DNA of 47,014 nucleotides. Source: an uncultured Bacteroidales bacterium (GTDB taxonomy: Bacteria; Bacteroidota; Bacteroidia; Bacteroidales; Coprobacteraceae). Below, piece after piece: positions 1-8,065 of this stretch. The stretch's first letter is position 1; each line of letters begins with the position of its first letter. The stretch is taken from contig CASFRL010000043.1 of NCBI GenBank assembly GCA_949297285.1, positions 1 to 47,014 on the forward strand, read 5' to 3'. Below the pieces are notes generated by a model. That model did no database searches. It was not told the origin of the DNA and saw nothing but the letters and a program-made list of their open reading frames with translations. Both the position numbers and the translations under genes were made by a program.

Positions 1-1
1 T

Positions 2-1630
2 TGGCGTTTTAATATAGGAGCCGGAACCTCAGAACAAGGTACGGACAGCCGAATATCGGATGAAACACGTCGTACCGAATGTTTTTTAAATCCGGATATG
101 ACTACGTATGATTGGACGAAACAGGCCGGACAACGTTGGTTCCTTGAAAAAGCTGCCAAAACTTATAATGTCCCGGATATTATAGGTTGGCAAAATTCAC
201 CTCCTGTTTATTATACAGTAAGAGGCTTGGGATTTAGGGAATACGGCGATTCTAAATCGACGATTTTAAAAAAAGAGCATTTTGGAGATTTCGGAAAATT
301 CCTTGCTGATGTAGTTACTCATTTTAAGGATGAGGGAATTGACTTTAAATATATTAGTCCGCTGAATGAACCACAGTGGGAGTGGAATGCAACTTCTGAA
401 GGTGGAGTTGTGTCTCAAGAGGGAACTCCGTGGACAAATCAGGAAGTTTCGGATGTGGTGAAAGCAATTGATGCTGAATTTGTGAAAAAGAAGATTGATA
501 CCAAACTCTTTATCACAGAAGCCGGGTCTATCAATTATTTATTGAAAGAGAGTACGGGTGATTATGCAAATCAGTTATATAATTTCTGGAGTGATGAATC
601 TCCTTTAAAAATAAAAGGCCTTTCTTCTGTTTCACCGTATGTTTCTTCTCATAGTTATTGGACAGATGCTTCTGCTACGGATATTGTAGAAAAAAGGAAT
701 GCTTTGCGTGATCAGATCGAAAATACCGATCCGGAGTTGGAGTATTGGCAAACCGAATATTCGTTATTGGGAAATGGTTATAAAGCCGTTCATACCGGAG
801 GCTCGTCCCGTACGTTGTCACCGATGGAGTGTGGAATCTCATTAGCTCGAATCGTACATAATGATTTGGTCGAAGCCGATTGTTCCGGTTGGCAATGGTG
901 GACAACCTTTGAGAAGGATGGAAATAGTGGGAATGAAGAACGGTTTGCATTGATTCGATATATTCTTAATAGTCAGCGTACCGATGGTGTATATCGTCCG
1001 ACAAAATTGCTCTATGCGTTAGGAAATTTTTCCCGGTTTATTCGCCCGGGAATGAAACGAGTCGATGTGACACGTTCCGACAATATGTCGGCTGTCGATG
1101 CAATTGCCAACCAGATGGTTTCTGCATATATTAATGAAGCTAAACAAGAGGTTGTCGTCGTAGTCATAAATGCCTCTACCAATTCCCGTTCAGTACGTCT
1201 GACAGTATCGGGATTGGCTGAAAATATGGGGATAACACATTTTACACCTTATATTACGACCAATAGTTTGGATGATGCTTTACGGAGAGGAGAAGATATT
1301 GCTGCTGATGCAAATTATACGATGCCTGCTACTTCGATAGTAACGTTTGTCGGAAAAATAAAAGATTTTACAGGAATGGGGTTATCCGAGACTGTTTCTG
1401 ATTCTCAGATTTCGGTATATCCGAATCCGGCAAAAGATCAAGTCTCCGTTCATTCCAAAGTATTAGTAAATAGAGTGTCTATTATCGATCTGAATGGTAA
1501 AATCGTCTATTCTGTAAATCCGAATTCTGAAAATGTACAACTTTCTTTAAGTGATTTGTCTAAAGGGGTTTATATAGTAAGAATTGATACTGTACAAGAT
1601 ACCGACATTCAAAAGTTGGTCATCCGATAA
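2..1630 (+). CDS. GH30 glycoside hydrolase with T9SS sorting domain (5' partial)
   Basis: The frame is open from the window edge, so the true start and signal peptide lie to the left. The visible 542 residues resemble GH30 endo-beta-1,6-galactanase-type enzymes and match the second GH30 in this window (for example WRFNIG, RRTECFL, GQRWFL). The (beta/alpha)8 barrel shows the acid/base Glu in LNEPQW (codon 368-370) and the nucleophile Glu in YWQTEY (codon 755-757). A beta-domain follows. The last ~75 residues (YPNPAKD, then LSKGVYIVRI and a basic C-terminus) form a type A type IX secretion signal, so the enzyme is probably exported to the surface or medium. The family is clear; galactan specificity is inference, since GH30 also includes glucuronoxylanases and glucosylceramidases. 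It is separated by ~88 bp and a promoter-like box from the next gene, so it may end an upstream transcript. Confidence 0.85.
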   Translation, partial: WRFNIGAGTSEQGTDSRISDETRRTECFLNPDMTTYDWTKQAGQRWFLEKAAKTYNVPDIIGWQNSPPVYYTVRGLGFREYGDSKSTILKKEHFGDFGKFLADVVTHFKDEGIDFKYISPLNEPQWEWNATSEGGVVSQEGTPWTNQEVSDVVKAIDAEFVKKKIDTKLFITEAGSINYLLKESTGDYANQLYNFWSDESPLKIKGLSSVSPYVSSHSYWTDASATDIVEKRNALRDQIENTDPELEYWQTEYSLLGNGYKAVHTGGSSRTLSPMECGISLARIVHNDLVEADCSGWQWWTTFEKDGNSGNEERFALIRYILNSQRTDGVYRPTKLLYALGNFSRFIRPGMKRVDVTRSDNMSAVDAIANQMVSAYINEAKQEVVVVVINASTNSRSVRLTVSGLAENMGITHFTPYITTNSLDDALRRGEDIAADANYTMPATSIVTFVGKIKDFTGMGLSETVSDSQISVYPNPAKDQVSVHSKVLVNRVSIIDLNGKIVYSVNPNSENVQLSLSDLSKGVYIVRIDTVQDTDIQKLVIR

Positions 1631-1690
1631 ATCATAAAATACTCTATTGTATTCGGATTATTCTCCATTCTATTGGTAAAAAGGGTTTTT

Positions 1691-1698
1691 TATCTTTG
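1691..1698 (+). promoter_or_regulatory. -7 promoter box (TATCTTTG) for the glycan operon
   Basis: TATCTTTG matches the Bacteroides -7 consensus TAnnTTTG exactly. It lies 11 bp before ATG 1710 and 20 bp before ATG 1719. Transcription would begin only a few bases before 1710, which favours ATG 1719 as the start. No -33 TTTG sits at the ideal spacing; a TTGG at 1673 is too close. The box suggests that the 12 genes after the first GH30 can be transcribed on their own. Confidence 0.45.
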
Positions 1699-1718
1699 TT
1701 GATATTAAAATGTGCTTT

Positions 1719-2591
1719 ATGAAAAAAGTGCTCTGTTTAATTTGTTGTCTGATTTATTGCTGTACACTTGATGCCCAGCAAATAAAAGTAGCTTCTTATA
1801 ATATACGGAATGCTAATCGTAATGATTCGATTAACGGTAATGGTTGGGGACAACGTTATCCGGTTATTGCCAATCTGATCCGTTATCATGATTTTGATAT
1901 ATTCGGAACTCAAGAAGGGAAATACATGCAATTGGAAGATTTGAAAAACAAGTTACCGGAGTATGATTATATAGGAGTAGGACGTGACGATGGAGCAAAA
2001 AGCGGTGAGTTTTCGGCAATCTATTATAAAAAAGAACGTTTTACCCTTTTAGATCAAGGGAATTTCTGGCTCTCTTCTACTCCGGATTATCCCAGTTTAG
2101 GATGGGATGCTTATTGCGTGCGTCTGTGTACATGGGGAAAATTTAAAGAAAAAGAAACTGGTTTTACCTTTATGTTTTTTAATTTGCATACCGATCATGT
2201 CGGAATAGAATCGCGAAATAGAAGTGCATCTTTAGTATTACAGAAAATAAAAAAATATGGCAATAAGATACCTGTCATCTTAACCGGAGATTTTAATGCT
2301 GACCAATATAGTGAATGTTATGATATAATCACAAACTCGAGAATGTTGTCAGATGCGTATGAATGTGCCGACATTCGTTATGCCATAACGGGGACCTTTA
2401 ACGCATTTAATCCGAACAGACATACAACTTCTCGTATAGATCATATATTTATAACGCCACATTTTTGCGTTGAACGTTATGGAATATTGACAGATACATA
2501 CAGAACCCTTGTCGAAAATACCGAAAATACATTTCAGGCACGTACCCCGTCCGACCATTTCCCGGTAGTGGCAATTTTAAGATATAAATAA
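1719..2591 (+). CDS. Secreted endonuclease/exonuclease/phosphatase (EEP) family hydrolase
   Basis: A 290-residue protein with a signal peptide ending near TLDAQ. The EEP (DNase I-like) metal-dependent phosphodiesterase fold shows all its hallmarks in order: NIRNAN, the metal Glu in GTQEGK, NLHTDH, the catalytic GDFNAD, RIDHIF and the terminal SDHFP. The fold covers nucleases, phosphoinositide phosphatases and sphingomyelinases, so the substrate cannot be read from sequence. Secreted single-domain EEP proteins are often found in Bacteroidota glycan loci, where their role is unproven; a phosphodiester-bearing glycan or lipid headgroup is possible. The start was chosen at the second ATG because it gives a compact signal peptide and fits the promoter; ATG 1710 is the alternative. 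It is the first gene of the 12-gene run. Confidence 0.82.
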   Translation: MKKVLCLICCLIYCCTLDAQQIKVASYNIRNANRNDSINGNGWGQRYPVIANLIRYHDFDIFGTQEGKYMQLEDLKNKLPEYDYIGVGRDDGAKSGEFSAIYYKKERFTLLDQGNFWLSSTPDYPSLGWDAYCVRLCTWGKFKEKETGFTFMFFNLHTDHVGIESRNRSASLVLQKIKKYGNKIPVILTGDFNADQYSECYDIITNSRMLSDAYECADIRYAITGTFNAFNPNRHTTSRIDHIFITPHFCVERYGILTDTYRTLVENTENTFQARTPSDHFPVVAILRYK

Positions 2592-2622
2592 TAAGAATTT
2601 CTACCTTGAAAATACACTTTTT

Positions 2623-5376
2623 ATGAAACGTAACCTTTTCTTCCTTTTATTTCTTGCAACCGGGTTTTTATTCCGGACACAAGCCCAACCAGAATGTTAT
2701 ACGATTCCGTTAGACGGAATATGGTCCTTTAAAATCGATCCTCTTGGTATGGGTCTTCAAAGTAACGGACAACAAATGTTCCCATCGCTTAGCGAGACGA
2801 TTACATTGCCCGGTTCTACCGATGAGGCCGGTAAAGGAATCCGTACACAGGGGCTTTCATCAATTCGCCTTACCCGGATGTTCGAGTATAAAGGTCCGGC
2901 ATGGTATGAAAAAAAAGTCTTTATTCCGGAAGATTGGGAGGGAAAGGAGATTGTATTGTTCCTTGAACGAGTCCATTGGGAAACGAAGTTGTGGGTAAAC
3001 GATGTCTACATCGGGAGAGAAGAAAGTTTGTCTGTTCCTCATACTTATGCGTTAGGAAAATTTTTAAAACCCGGTGAAATAAATACGATACGTTTACGGG
3101 TGAATAATGATTTGATTTACAACATCGAATATAGCCATGCGATCAGCGCCGAAACCCAAACCAATTGGAACGGGATTATCGGAAAGATCGAATTGAGAGC
3201 GATGGATCATATATATATATCGGATGTACAAATATATCCTGATCTTAAGGGGAAAAAGGCTCATTTGGATATAACTTTAAGTAACCGTAGCAATTTTATA
3301 TTTGACGGTAATTTGGAAATTAAAGGGGAAAGCATTGCCAATCAGATTTATATCGCTCCAAAAAATGTCTCTGTTACAGGAAAAGATACTCTTGTGTCAA
3401 TAAAGGTAGATTTCCCTCTCGGAGACCGTATTTTGACATGGGATGAATTTGATCCGAATCTTTATCAATTAACCCTTTCTTTGAATGTTAAGACAAAAGA
3501 AGATACCTTTTGCGATACTAAGCAAGTAGAATTCGGAATGCGCGAAGTTGGTATAAAAGGAACACGTTTTACGATGAACGGTCGTGAAATATTTATACGA
3601 GGGACTGTCAATAGCGCAGAATTTCCGTTGACAGGATATCCGGTTATGGATGAAGCGGGTTGGATGCATATCTTGAAAACCTGCAAAGATTATGGCCTGA
3701 ATTGTGTCCGGTTCCATTCGTGGTGTCCTCCTGAAGCTGCATTTCAAGTTGCCGACCGATTAGGAATTTATTTACAAATAGAAAATTCAGATTGGCGTTT
3801 TACGGTAGGTGAAGATAAAGCCGTTAACGATTTTCTTCGTCGTGAATCAGACCGTATATTCAAAGAATATGGAAATCATCCGTCATTTGTCTTTTTCTGT
3901 GAAGGTAACGAACTCTGTGGTTCGGGGGTAAAAGAGTTCCTTTCAGAATTGGTAACCCATTGGAAACGTGATCCCAGACATTTATATACCGGAAGTGCCG
4001 CATATCCGTATGTTCCCGAAAATCAGTATAATCTATTGTATGGAGCACGCCCTCATCGATGGAAGGAAGGATTGAAAAGCCGTTTTAATGTTTCTCCATT
4101 GAATACACTTTATGACTATTCGGAGTATGTAAAAAAGTATCCTATTCCAATGATTACACATGAAATAGGTCAATGGTGTGTTTATCCCAATTATGATGAG
4201 ATAAAGAAATATACGGGCGTTTTAAAACCGTTTAATTATCAAATTTTTAGAGAATCGTTGCGAGAGCACCACATGCTTGATTTAGCTCATGATTTTACAC
4301 GAGCATCGGGTAAGTTCCATTTGATTCAGAAAAAAGAAGAGTTTGAGTCTTATTACCGTACTCCCGGTATGGCGGGTTATCATTTGTTACAGTTAAATGA
4401 TTTCCCGGGGCAAGGGACTTCTCCTGTTGGGGTAGTAGATATTTTTTGGGATCCCAAACCGTATGTTACTGCAAGTGAGTTTAAGAGTATGGTTTCTCCT
4501 TGTCTCCCATTATTATTGACATCTTCGTTTGTCTGGACTAATGATTCTGTATTTACCGGGGAAGCAAGTATTGCAAATTTTGGAAAGTCGGATATGAAGA
4601 AAGTCGTTTTGAAATGGGCTTTGAAGTATCCCGACGGTAAAATATATGCTCAAGGAAAACTTCCGGCGAAAGATATTCCTATCGGAAGTCCATATTCGTT
4701 GGGGAAAATAAAAATTCCATTGAACAAAATCAAGAATGCCGAACAGATGAAACTTGTTTTTGATATTGCAGGAACGTCATACCGGAACCAATGGGACGTG
4801 TGGGTATATCCGGCAAAACTTCCTGAGGTGGAAATCCCTTCTGAAATAAAAATCGTAAATACGTGGAATCGTGAAGTAAAAGATTATTTAGAACAAGGAG
4901 GAAAAGTTTTGTTGCTTGCTGATACAGCTGATGTGCGAGCGACGGTCGCCTCTTGTTTTTCGGGAATTTCGTGGAATGCTGTTTGGTCTGGAATGCCTCC
5001 TGAATTATTGGGAATTTTGTGCGATCCTTCACACCCGTTATATGCTTATTTCCCGACAGAATTTCATTCTAATTGGCAATGGTGGGATTTGGTAATTCCT
5101 TCTAAGTTGATGAATCTGGATCATACACCTTCGACTTATAGACCGTTATTGCAAATGATTCCTGACTGGAATAAAAACAATAAACTGGGTTTGGTTGTCG
5201 AAGCCAAAGTGGGAAAAGGCGAGTTGTTGATTTGTACGATAGATTTAATTCGGAATATGGATAAAAGACCCGTTGCCCGCCAATTTTTGTATAGTCTGAA
5301 AAAATATGTAGGCAGTTCGGATTTTCATCCTGAAGAAGAACTTTCTGTTCACGATATAGATGTTTTGTTTAATTAA
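2623..5376 (+). CDS. GH2-like glycoside hydrolase (divergent, 917 aa)
   Basis: The signal peptide is ~22 residues (ends TQAQ). A GH2 sugar-binding jelly roll (residues ~28-195; LWVNDVYIG) is followed by an immunoglobulin-like domain (~200-310) and a TIM barrel (~315-640). The likely acid/base is Glu430 in CEGNELCG and the likely nucleophile is Glu514 in ITHEIGQW, both at the positions expected for clan GH-A GH2 enzymes. A further C-terminal region of ~270 residues looks beta-rich and ends without a sorting signal. Compared with classical beta-galactosidases the motif surroundings are divergent, so substrate class (galactosidase, glucuronidase, other) is open. The protein is probably periplasmic. 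It follows the EEP gene by 31 bp and precedes the SGNH hydrolase by 12 bp, consistent with one operon. Confidence 0.8.
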   Translation: MKRNLFFLLFLATGFLFRTQAQPECYTIPLDGIWSFKIDPLGMGLQSNGQQMFPSLSETITLPGSTDEAGKGIRTQGLSSIRLTRMFEYKGPAWYEKKVFIPEDWEGKEIVLFLERVHWETKLWVNDVYIGREESLSVPHTYALGKFLKPGEINTIRLRVNNDLIYNIEYSHAISAETQTNWNGIIGKIELRAMDHIYISDVQIYPDLKGKKAHLDITLSNRSNFIFDGNLEIKGESIANQIYIAPKNVSVTGKDTLVSIKVDFPLGDRILTWDEFDPNLYQLTLSLNVKTKEDTFCDTKQVEFGMREVGIKGTRFTMNGREIFIRGTVNSAEFPLTGYPVMDEAGWMHILKTCKDYGLNCVRFHSWCPPEAAFQVADRLGIYLQIENSDWRFTVGEDKAVNDFLRRESDRIFKEYGNHPSFVFFCEGNELCGSGVKEFLSELVTHWKRDPRHLYTGSAAYPYVPENQYNLLYGARPHRWKEGLKSRFNVSPLNTLYDYSEYVKKYPIPMITHEIGQWCVYPNYDEIKKYTGVLKPFNYQIFRESLREHHMLDLAHDFTRASGKFHLIQKKEEFESYYRTPGMAGYHLLQLNDFPGQGTSPVGVVDIFWDPKPYVTASEFKSMVSPCLPLLLTSSFVWTNDSVFTGEASIANFGKSDMKKVVLKWALKYPDGKIYAQGKLPAKDIPIGSPYSLGKIKIPLNKIKNAEQMKLVFDIAGTSYRNQWDVWVYPAKLPEVEIPSEIKIVNTWNREVKDYLEQGGKVLLLADTADVRATVASCFSGISWNAVWSGMPPELLGILCDPSHPLYAYFPTEFHSNWQWWDLVIPSKLMNLDHTPSTYRPLLQMIPDWNKNNKLGLVVEAKVGKGELLICTIDLIRNMDKRPVARQFLYSLKKYVGSSDFHPEEELSVHDIDVLFN

Positions 5377-5388
5377 AAAATCTTCTTG

Positions 5389-6102
5389 ATGTTGATAAAA
5401 AAAATTGTATTGGTAGTATGGGGTATTTGCATGGGTTGTTTTGTAAATGCTCAACCGGCGACAGGGAGTTATGTTAATGATTTAAGGAATGAATTGGTAA
5501 AGACATGGCCGAATAATCGGACGATAAACATCGTATTTCACGGACACAGTGTACCGTCTGGTTATGCCAATACACCTGTCGTAAATACATTAAATGCTTA
5601 TCCGCATTTGACGCTTCATGCTTTAAAAGAGCATTATCCATACGCTGTAATAAATGTAATTACAACATCTATTGGGGGGGAACAGTCAGAACAAGGGGCA
5701 AAACGTTTCAGAAAAGAAGTATTGACACATAGACCTGATTTATTGTTTATCGATTATGCTCTGAATGATAGAAGTATAGGTTTGGATCGGGCACTAAAGG
5801 CTTGGGAAAAGATGATTAGACAGGCGTTAAGGCAAAATATTAAGGTCGTTTTGATGACCCCGACGCCTGACCTTACCGAAAATATATTGGATGAGAATAC
5901 GCCGTTAGCCGAACACTCTCGGCAGATACGTGCTTTAGCCTCGAAATATCATTTGGGGTTGGTCGATAGTTATGCTGCCTTTATAAAACTGGCAAAAGAG
6001 GGGAATGACTTGAGTAAATATATGAGTCAATCAAATCATCCCAATGCAGAAGGTCATAAAGTCGTATTGAAAGCGATCGAAGAGTGGTTTGTTTCACGAT
6101 AA
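5389..6102 (+). CDS. Secreted SGNH/GDSL-type esterase
   Basis: A 237-residue exported protein (signal peptide ends FVNAQ). SGNH blocks are visible: the nucleophile Ser in HGHSVPSG (where classical members have GDS), an oxyanion Gly in TSIGGEQ, Asn in YALNDR and the Asp/His pair region in SNHPNAEGH near the C-terminus. Such enzymes in glycan loci usually remove acetyl or other acyl groups so that glycosidases can act; the ester removed here is not known. The start is ATG 5389; an in-frame TTG lies just before it but is less likely. The gene ends 11 bp before the lyase gene and is co-directional with its neighbours. Confidence 0.8.
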   Translation: MLIKKIVLVVWGICMGCFVNAQPATGSYVNDLRNELVKTWPNNRTINIVFHGHSVPSGYANTPVVNTLNAYPHLTLHALKEHYPYAVINVITTSIGGEQSEQGAKRFRKEVLTHRPDLLFIDYALNDRSIGLDRALKAWEKMIRQALRQNIKVVLMTPTPDLTENILDENTPLAEHSRQIRALASKYHLGLVDSYAAFIKLAKEGNDLSKYMSQSNHPNAEGHKVVLKAIEEWFVSR

Positions 6103-6113
6103 AAACAAAGTAT

Positions 6114-8060
6114 ATGAGAATAGATAGTTGTATTAAAATTGGGGGAGTAATCGTAGGCCTTTTTATTTTTTTATTCGGTTTGCAAGCCCAAGAAAGTTAT
6201 TATTTTTTCTCAGATTCCGATAAAGTTGCAATTCAGCGTTCGGCAAATACGGTATGGGGAAAGAGAATTTTAGAAAATATGAAAAAAGGCGTGGAACAAC
6301 GCCGTTTATATAAAATGGAGGTCCCATTGTTAGAAGGAGGTCATCTTCACGACTATTTTTGTCCGGTGCATAATCTTTCTTTTGTCTTTGAATGGGATAA
6401 GCCCGACGAACACTATTGTGCTGCATGTAAAAAATATTGGAAAGGGAATAAAAAGCATGATTGGGCTTGGATAAATAAATTGCATGCCGAAAATTTGCAA
6501 TATTTGGAAAATTGTACTTATCTCTATCTCGCAACGGGCGATACGCTTTATGCCTCTTATATTCGAGATATGTTGCTTGATTATGCCTATAAATATCCAA
6601 CCTATTTTGAACATAATACAAACCGTGTGGCAACAGCTTTGAATAGTGGAAAACTGTTCGGACAGAGTTTGGATGAGTCTGTTTGGGCAAGTGATGCCGC
6701 ACGTGCCTATTCTGTTGCAAAAGATGTAATGACTCCCGATGAAATAAAGAAAATACAAAACGGATATTTAAAACCCTGTGCCGAAATGCTCCTTAAACGC
6801 CGTGGTGGAGGAAATTGGCAGGTTTGGCACAATAGTGGGCTGATCGCTTTAGGTGTGGCTTTGGAAGATGATAAAATAATCGATATAGCCTTGAATGACA
6901 AGCAATGCGGATATCATACTCTTATGAAGATGCATGTGCATGATGACGGATGGTGGAATGAAGGGTCTCCGACATACCATTATTATCCTTTAAGAGCGAT
7001 GATGTTATCGGCAGAAGCTTTGCGTTGTCGAGGTATAAATTTATATGATCGTAAATTATTGAATATGTTATCATCTCCGGCACAAGGAGTGTACGCCGAT
7101 CTTTCTTTCCCGGCACATAATGACGGTTGGTATGGAGAATCGCTTTTGTCTCAGACTAAATTGTATGAATTGGCTTATGCCCGGTCTCGAGATCCCTTAT
7201 TCTTCAATATTTTAGAACGAAGTTATGGCTTTGTCGATAGAAATTCGGCCGAAGCATTATTCAATCCAATATCAATAGAACAAGGAGGAAGTCCTGAATA
7301 TGGTAAAAGTACCTATTTTAAAGATCTTGGAGTCGGAGTTTTAAGATATAAGGATAAAACCATTGTTTTGAAATACGGGCCTTATGGAGGAGGACACGGG
7401 CATCCCGATAAATTGTCGGTTTCTATTCATAACGGGAAAAAAGAAATTTTGCCGGATTTAGGAACTTCTGCTTATGGTGTCCCTGATTTTACCGAATGGT
7501 ATAGAAAGACATTGGCGCATAATACGGTTACGGTCGATGGTAAAGACCAAGCGCCGGTTACCGGGAAATTGATTCGTTTTGCCCCTTCTTCTACGGGCGG
7601 GACGATTGAAACTGAGGTGGATAATGCGTATGAAGGTGTAGTAATGAAGCGTAGTATAACACTTAATAAAAATCGATTATCCGACCGTTTTGTTTGTGAA
7701 TCTTCAACATTACATATCTATGATTATGTGCTGTTGTTTACAGAACCTTTGAATCTACCGTATGAAGGGAAATCGATAACCTTGACCGATGCTCCGGTAT
7801 ATGGTAAAATCCAAGATATGGAGCAATATATCGTTCATGGGAAATTTTCCGTGAAAACGTCGGATGCCGAAATCCGAATTGATCCGGGAGATAATGAAAT
7901 TGAACTATACACTGGAGTTGCGCCCGGAATTCCTCCAACAAATCCCGGTGTAATTACAAAAGATCACAGTGAGCAACGAGAAACGCAGCCTTGCTATCCA
8001 TTGATTGTCAGAATAAAAAATAAAAAAATAAAAGTACAGACAAATTGGAACTTAAAATAA
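6114..8060 (+). CDS. Heparinase II/III-like polysaccharide lyase
   Basis: A 648-residue protein with a signal peptide (hydrophobic run then LQAQ). It has an alpha-toroid domain (about 50-370) and a C-terminal beta-sandwich of the heparinase II/III type (about 385-640). Candidate catalytic features are Asn240 in WHNSG, the Tyr/His cluster in SPTYHYYP (about 286-292) and the His in GGGHGHPDK. An N-terminal CPVH...CAAC cluster (83-105) could bind a metal. Families with this fold (PL12, PL15, PL17, PL21) cleave uronic-acid polymers by beta-elimination; I cannot assign one. The nearby GH105 would remove the unsaturated uronate such a lyase generates. I chose ATG 6114 over the upstream GTG 6084 because it begins a proper signal peptide and avoids overlap with the previous gene. 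Confidence 0.8.
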   Translation: MRIDSCIKIGGVIVGLFIFLFGLQAQESYYFFSDSDKVAIQRSANTVWGKRILENMKKGVEQRRLYKMEVPLLEGGHLHDYFCPVHNLSFVFEWDKPDEHYCAACKKYWKGNKKHDWAWINKLHAENLQYLENCTYLYLATGDTLYASYIRDMLLDYAYKYPTYFEHNTNRVATALNSGKLFGQSLDESVWASDAARAYSVAKDVMTPDEIKKIQNGYLKPCAEMLLKRRGGGNWQVWHNSGLIALGVALEDDKIIDIALNDKQCGYHTLMKMHVHDDGWWNEGSPTYHYYPLRAMMLSAEALRCRGINLYDRKLLNMLSSPAQGVYADLSFPAHNDGWYGESLLSQTKLYELAYARSRDPLFFNILERSYGFVDRNSAEALFNPISIEQGGSPEYGKSTYFKDLGVGVLRYKDKTIVLKYGPYGGGHGHPDKLSVSIHNGKKEILPDLGTSAYGVPDFTEWYRKTLAHNTVTVDGKDQAPVTGKLIRFAPSSTGGTIETEVDNAYEGVVMKRSITLNKNRLSDRFVCESSTLHIYDYVLLFTEPLNLPYEGKSITLTDAPVYGKIQDMEQYIVHGKFSVKTSDAEIRIDPGDNEIELYTGVAPGIPPTNPGVITKDHSEQRETQPCYPLIVRIKNKKIKVQTNWNLK

Positions 8061-8065
8061 GACTT

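Noticed and set aside
6163..6720. A 185-codon open frame opposite the lyase gene
   Set aside because: It is antisense to a clear enzyme gene in a run of co-directional genes and has no recognisable domain.
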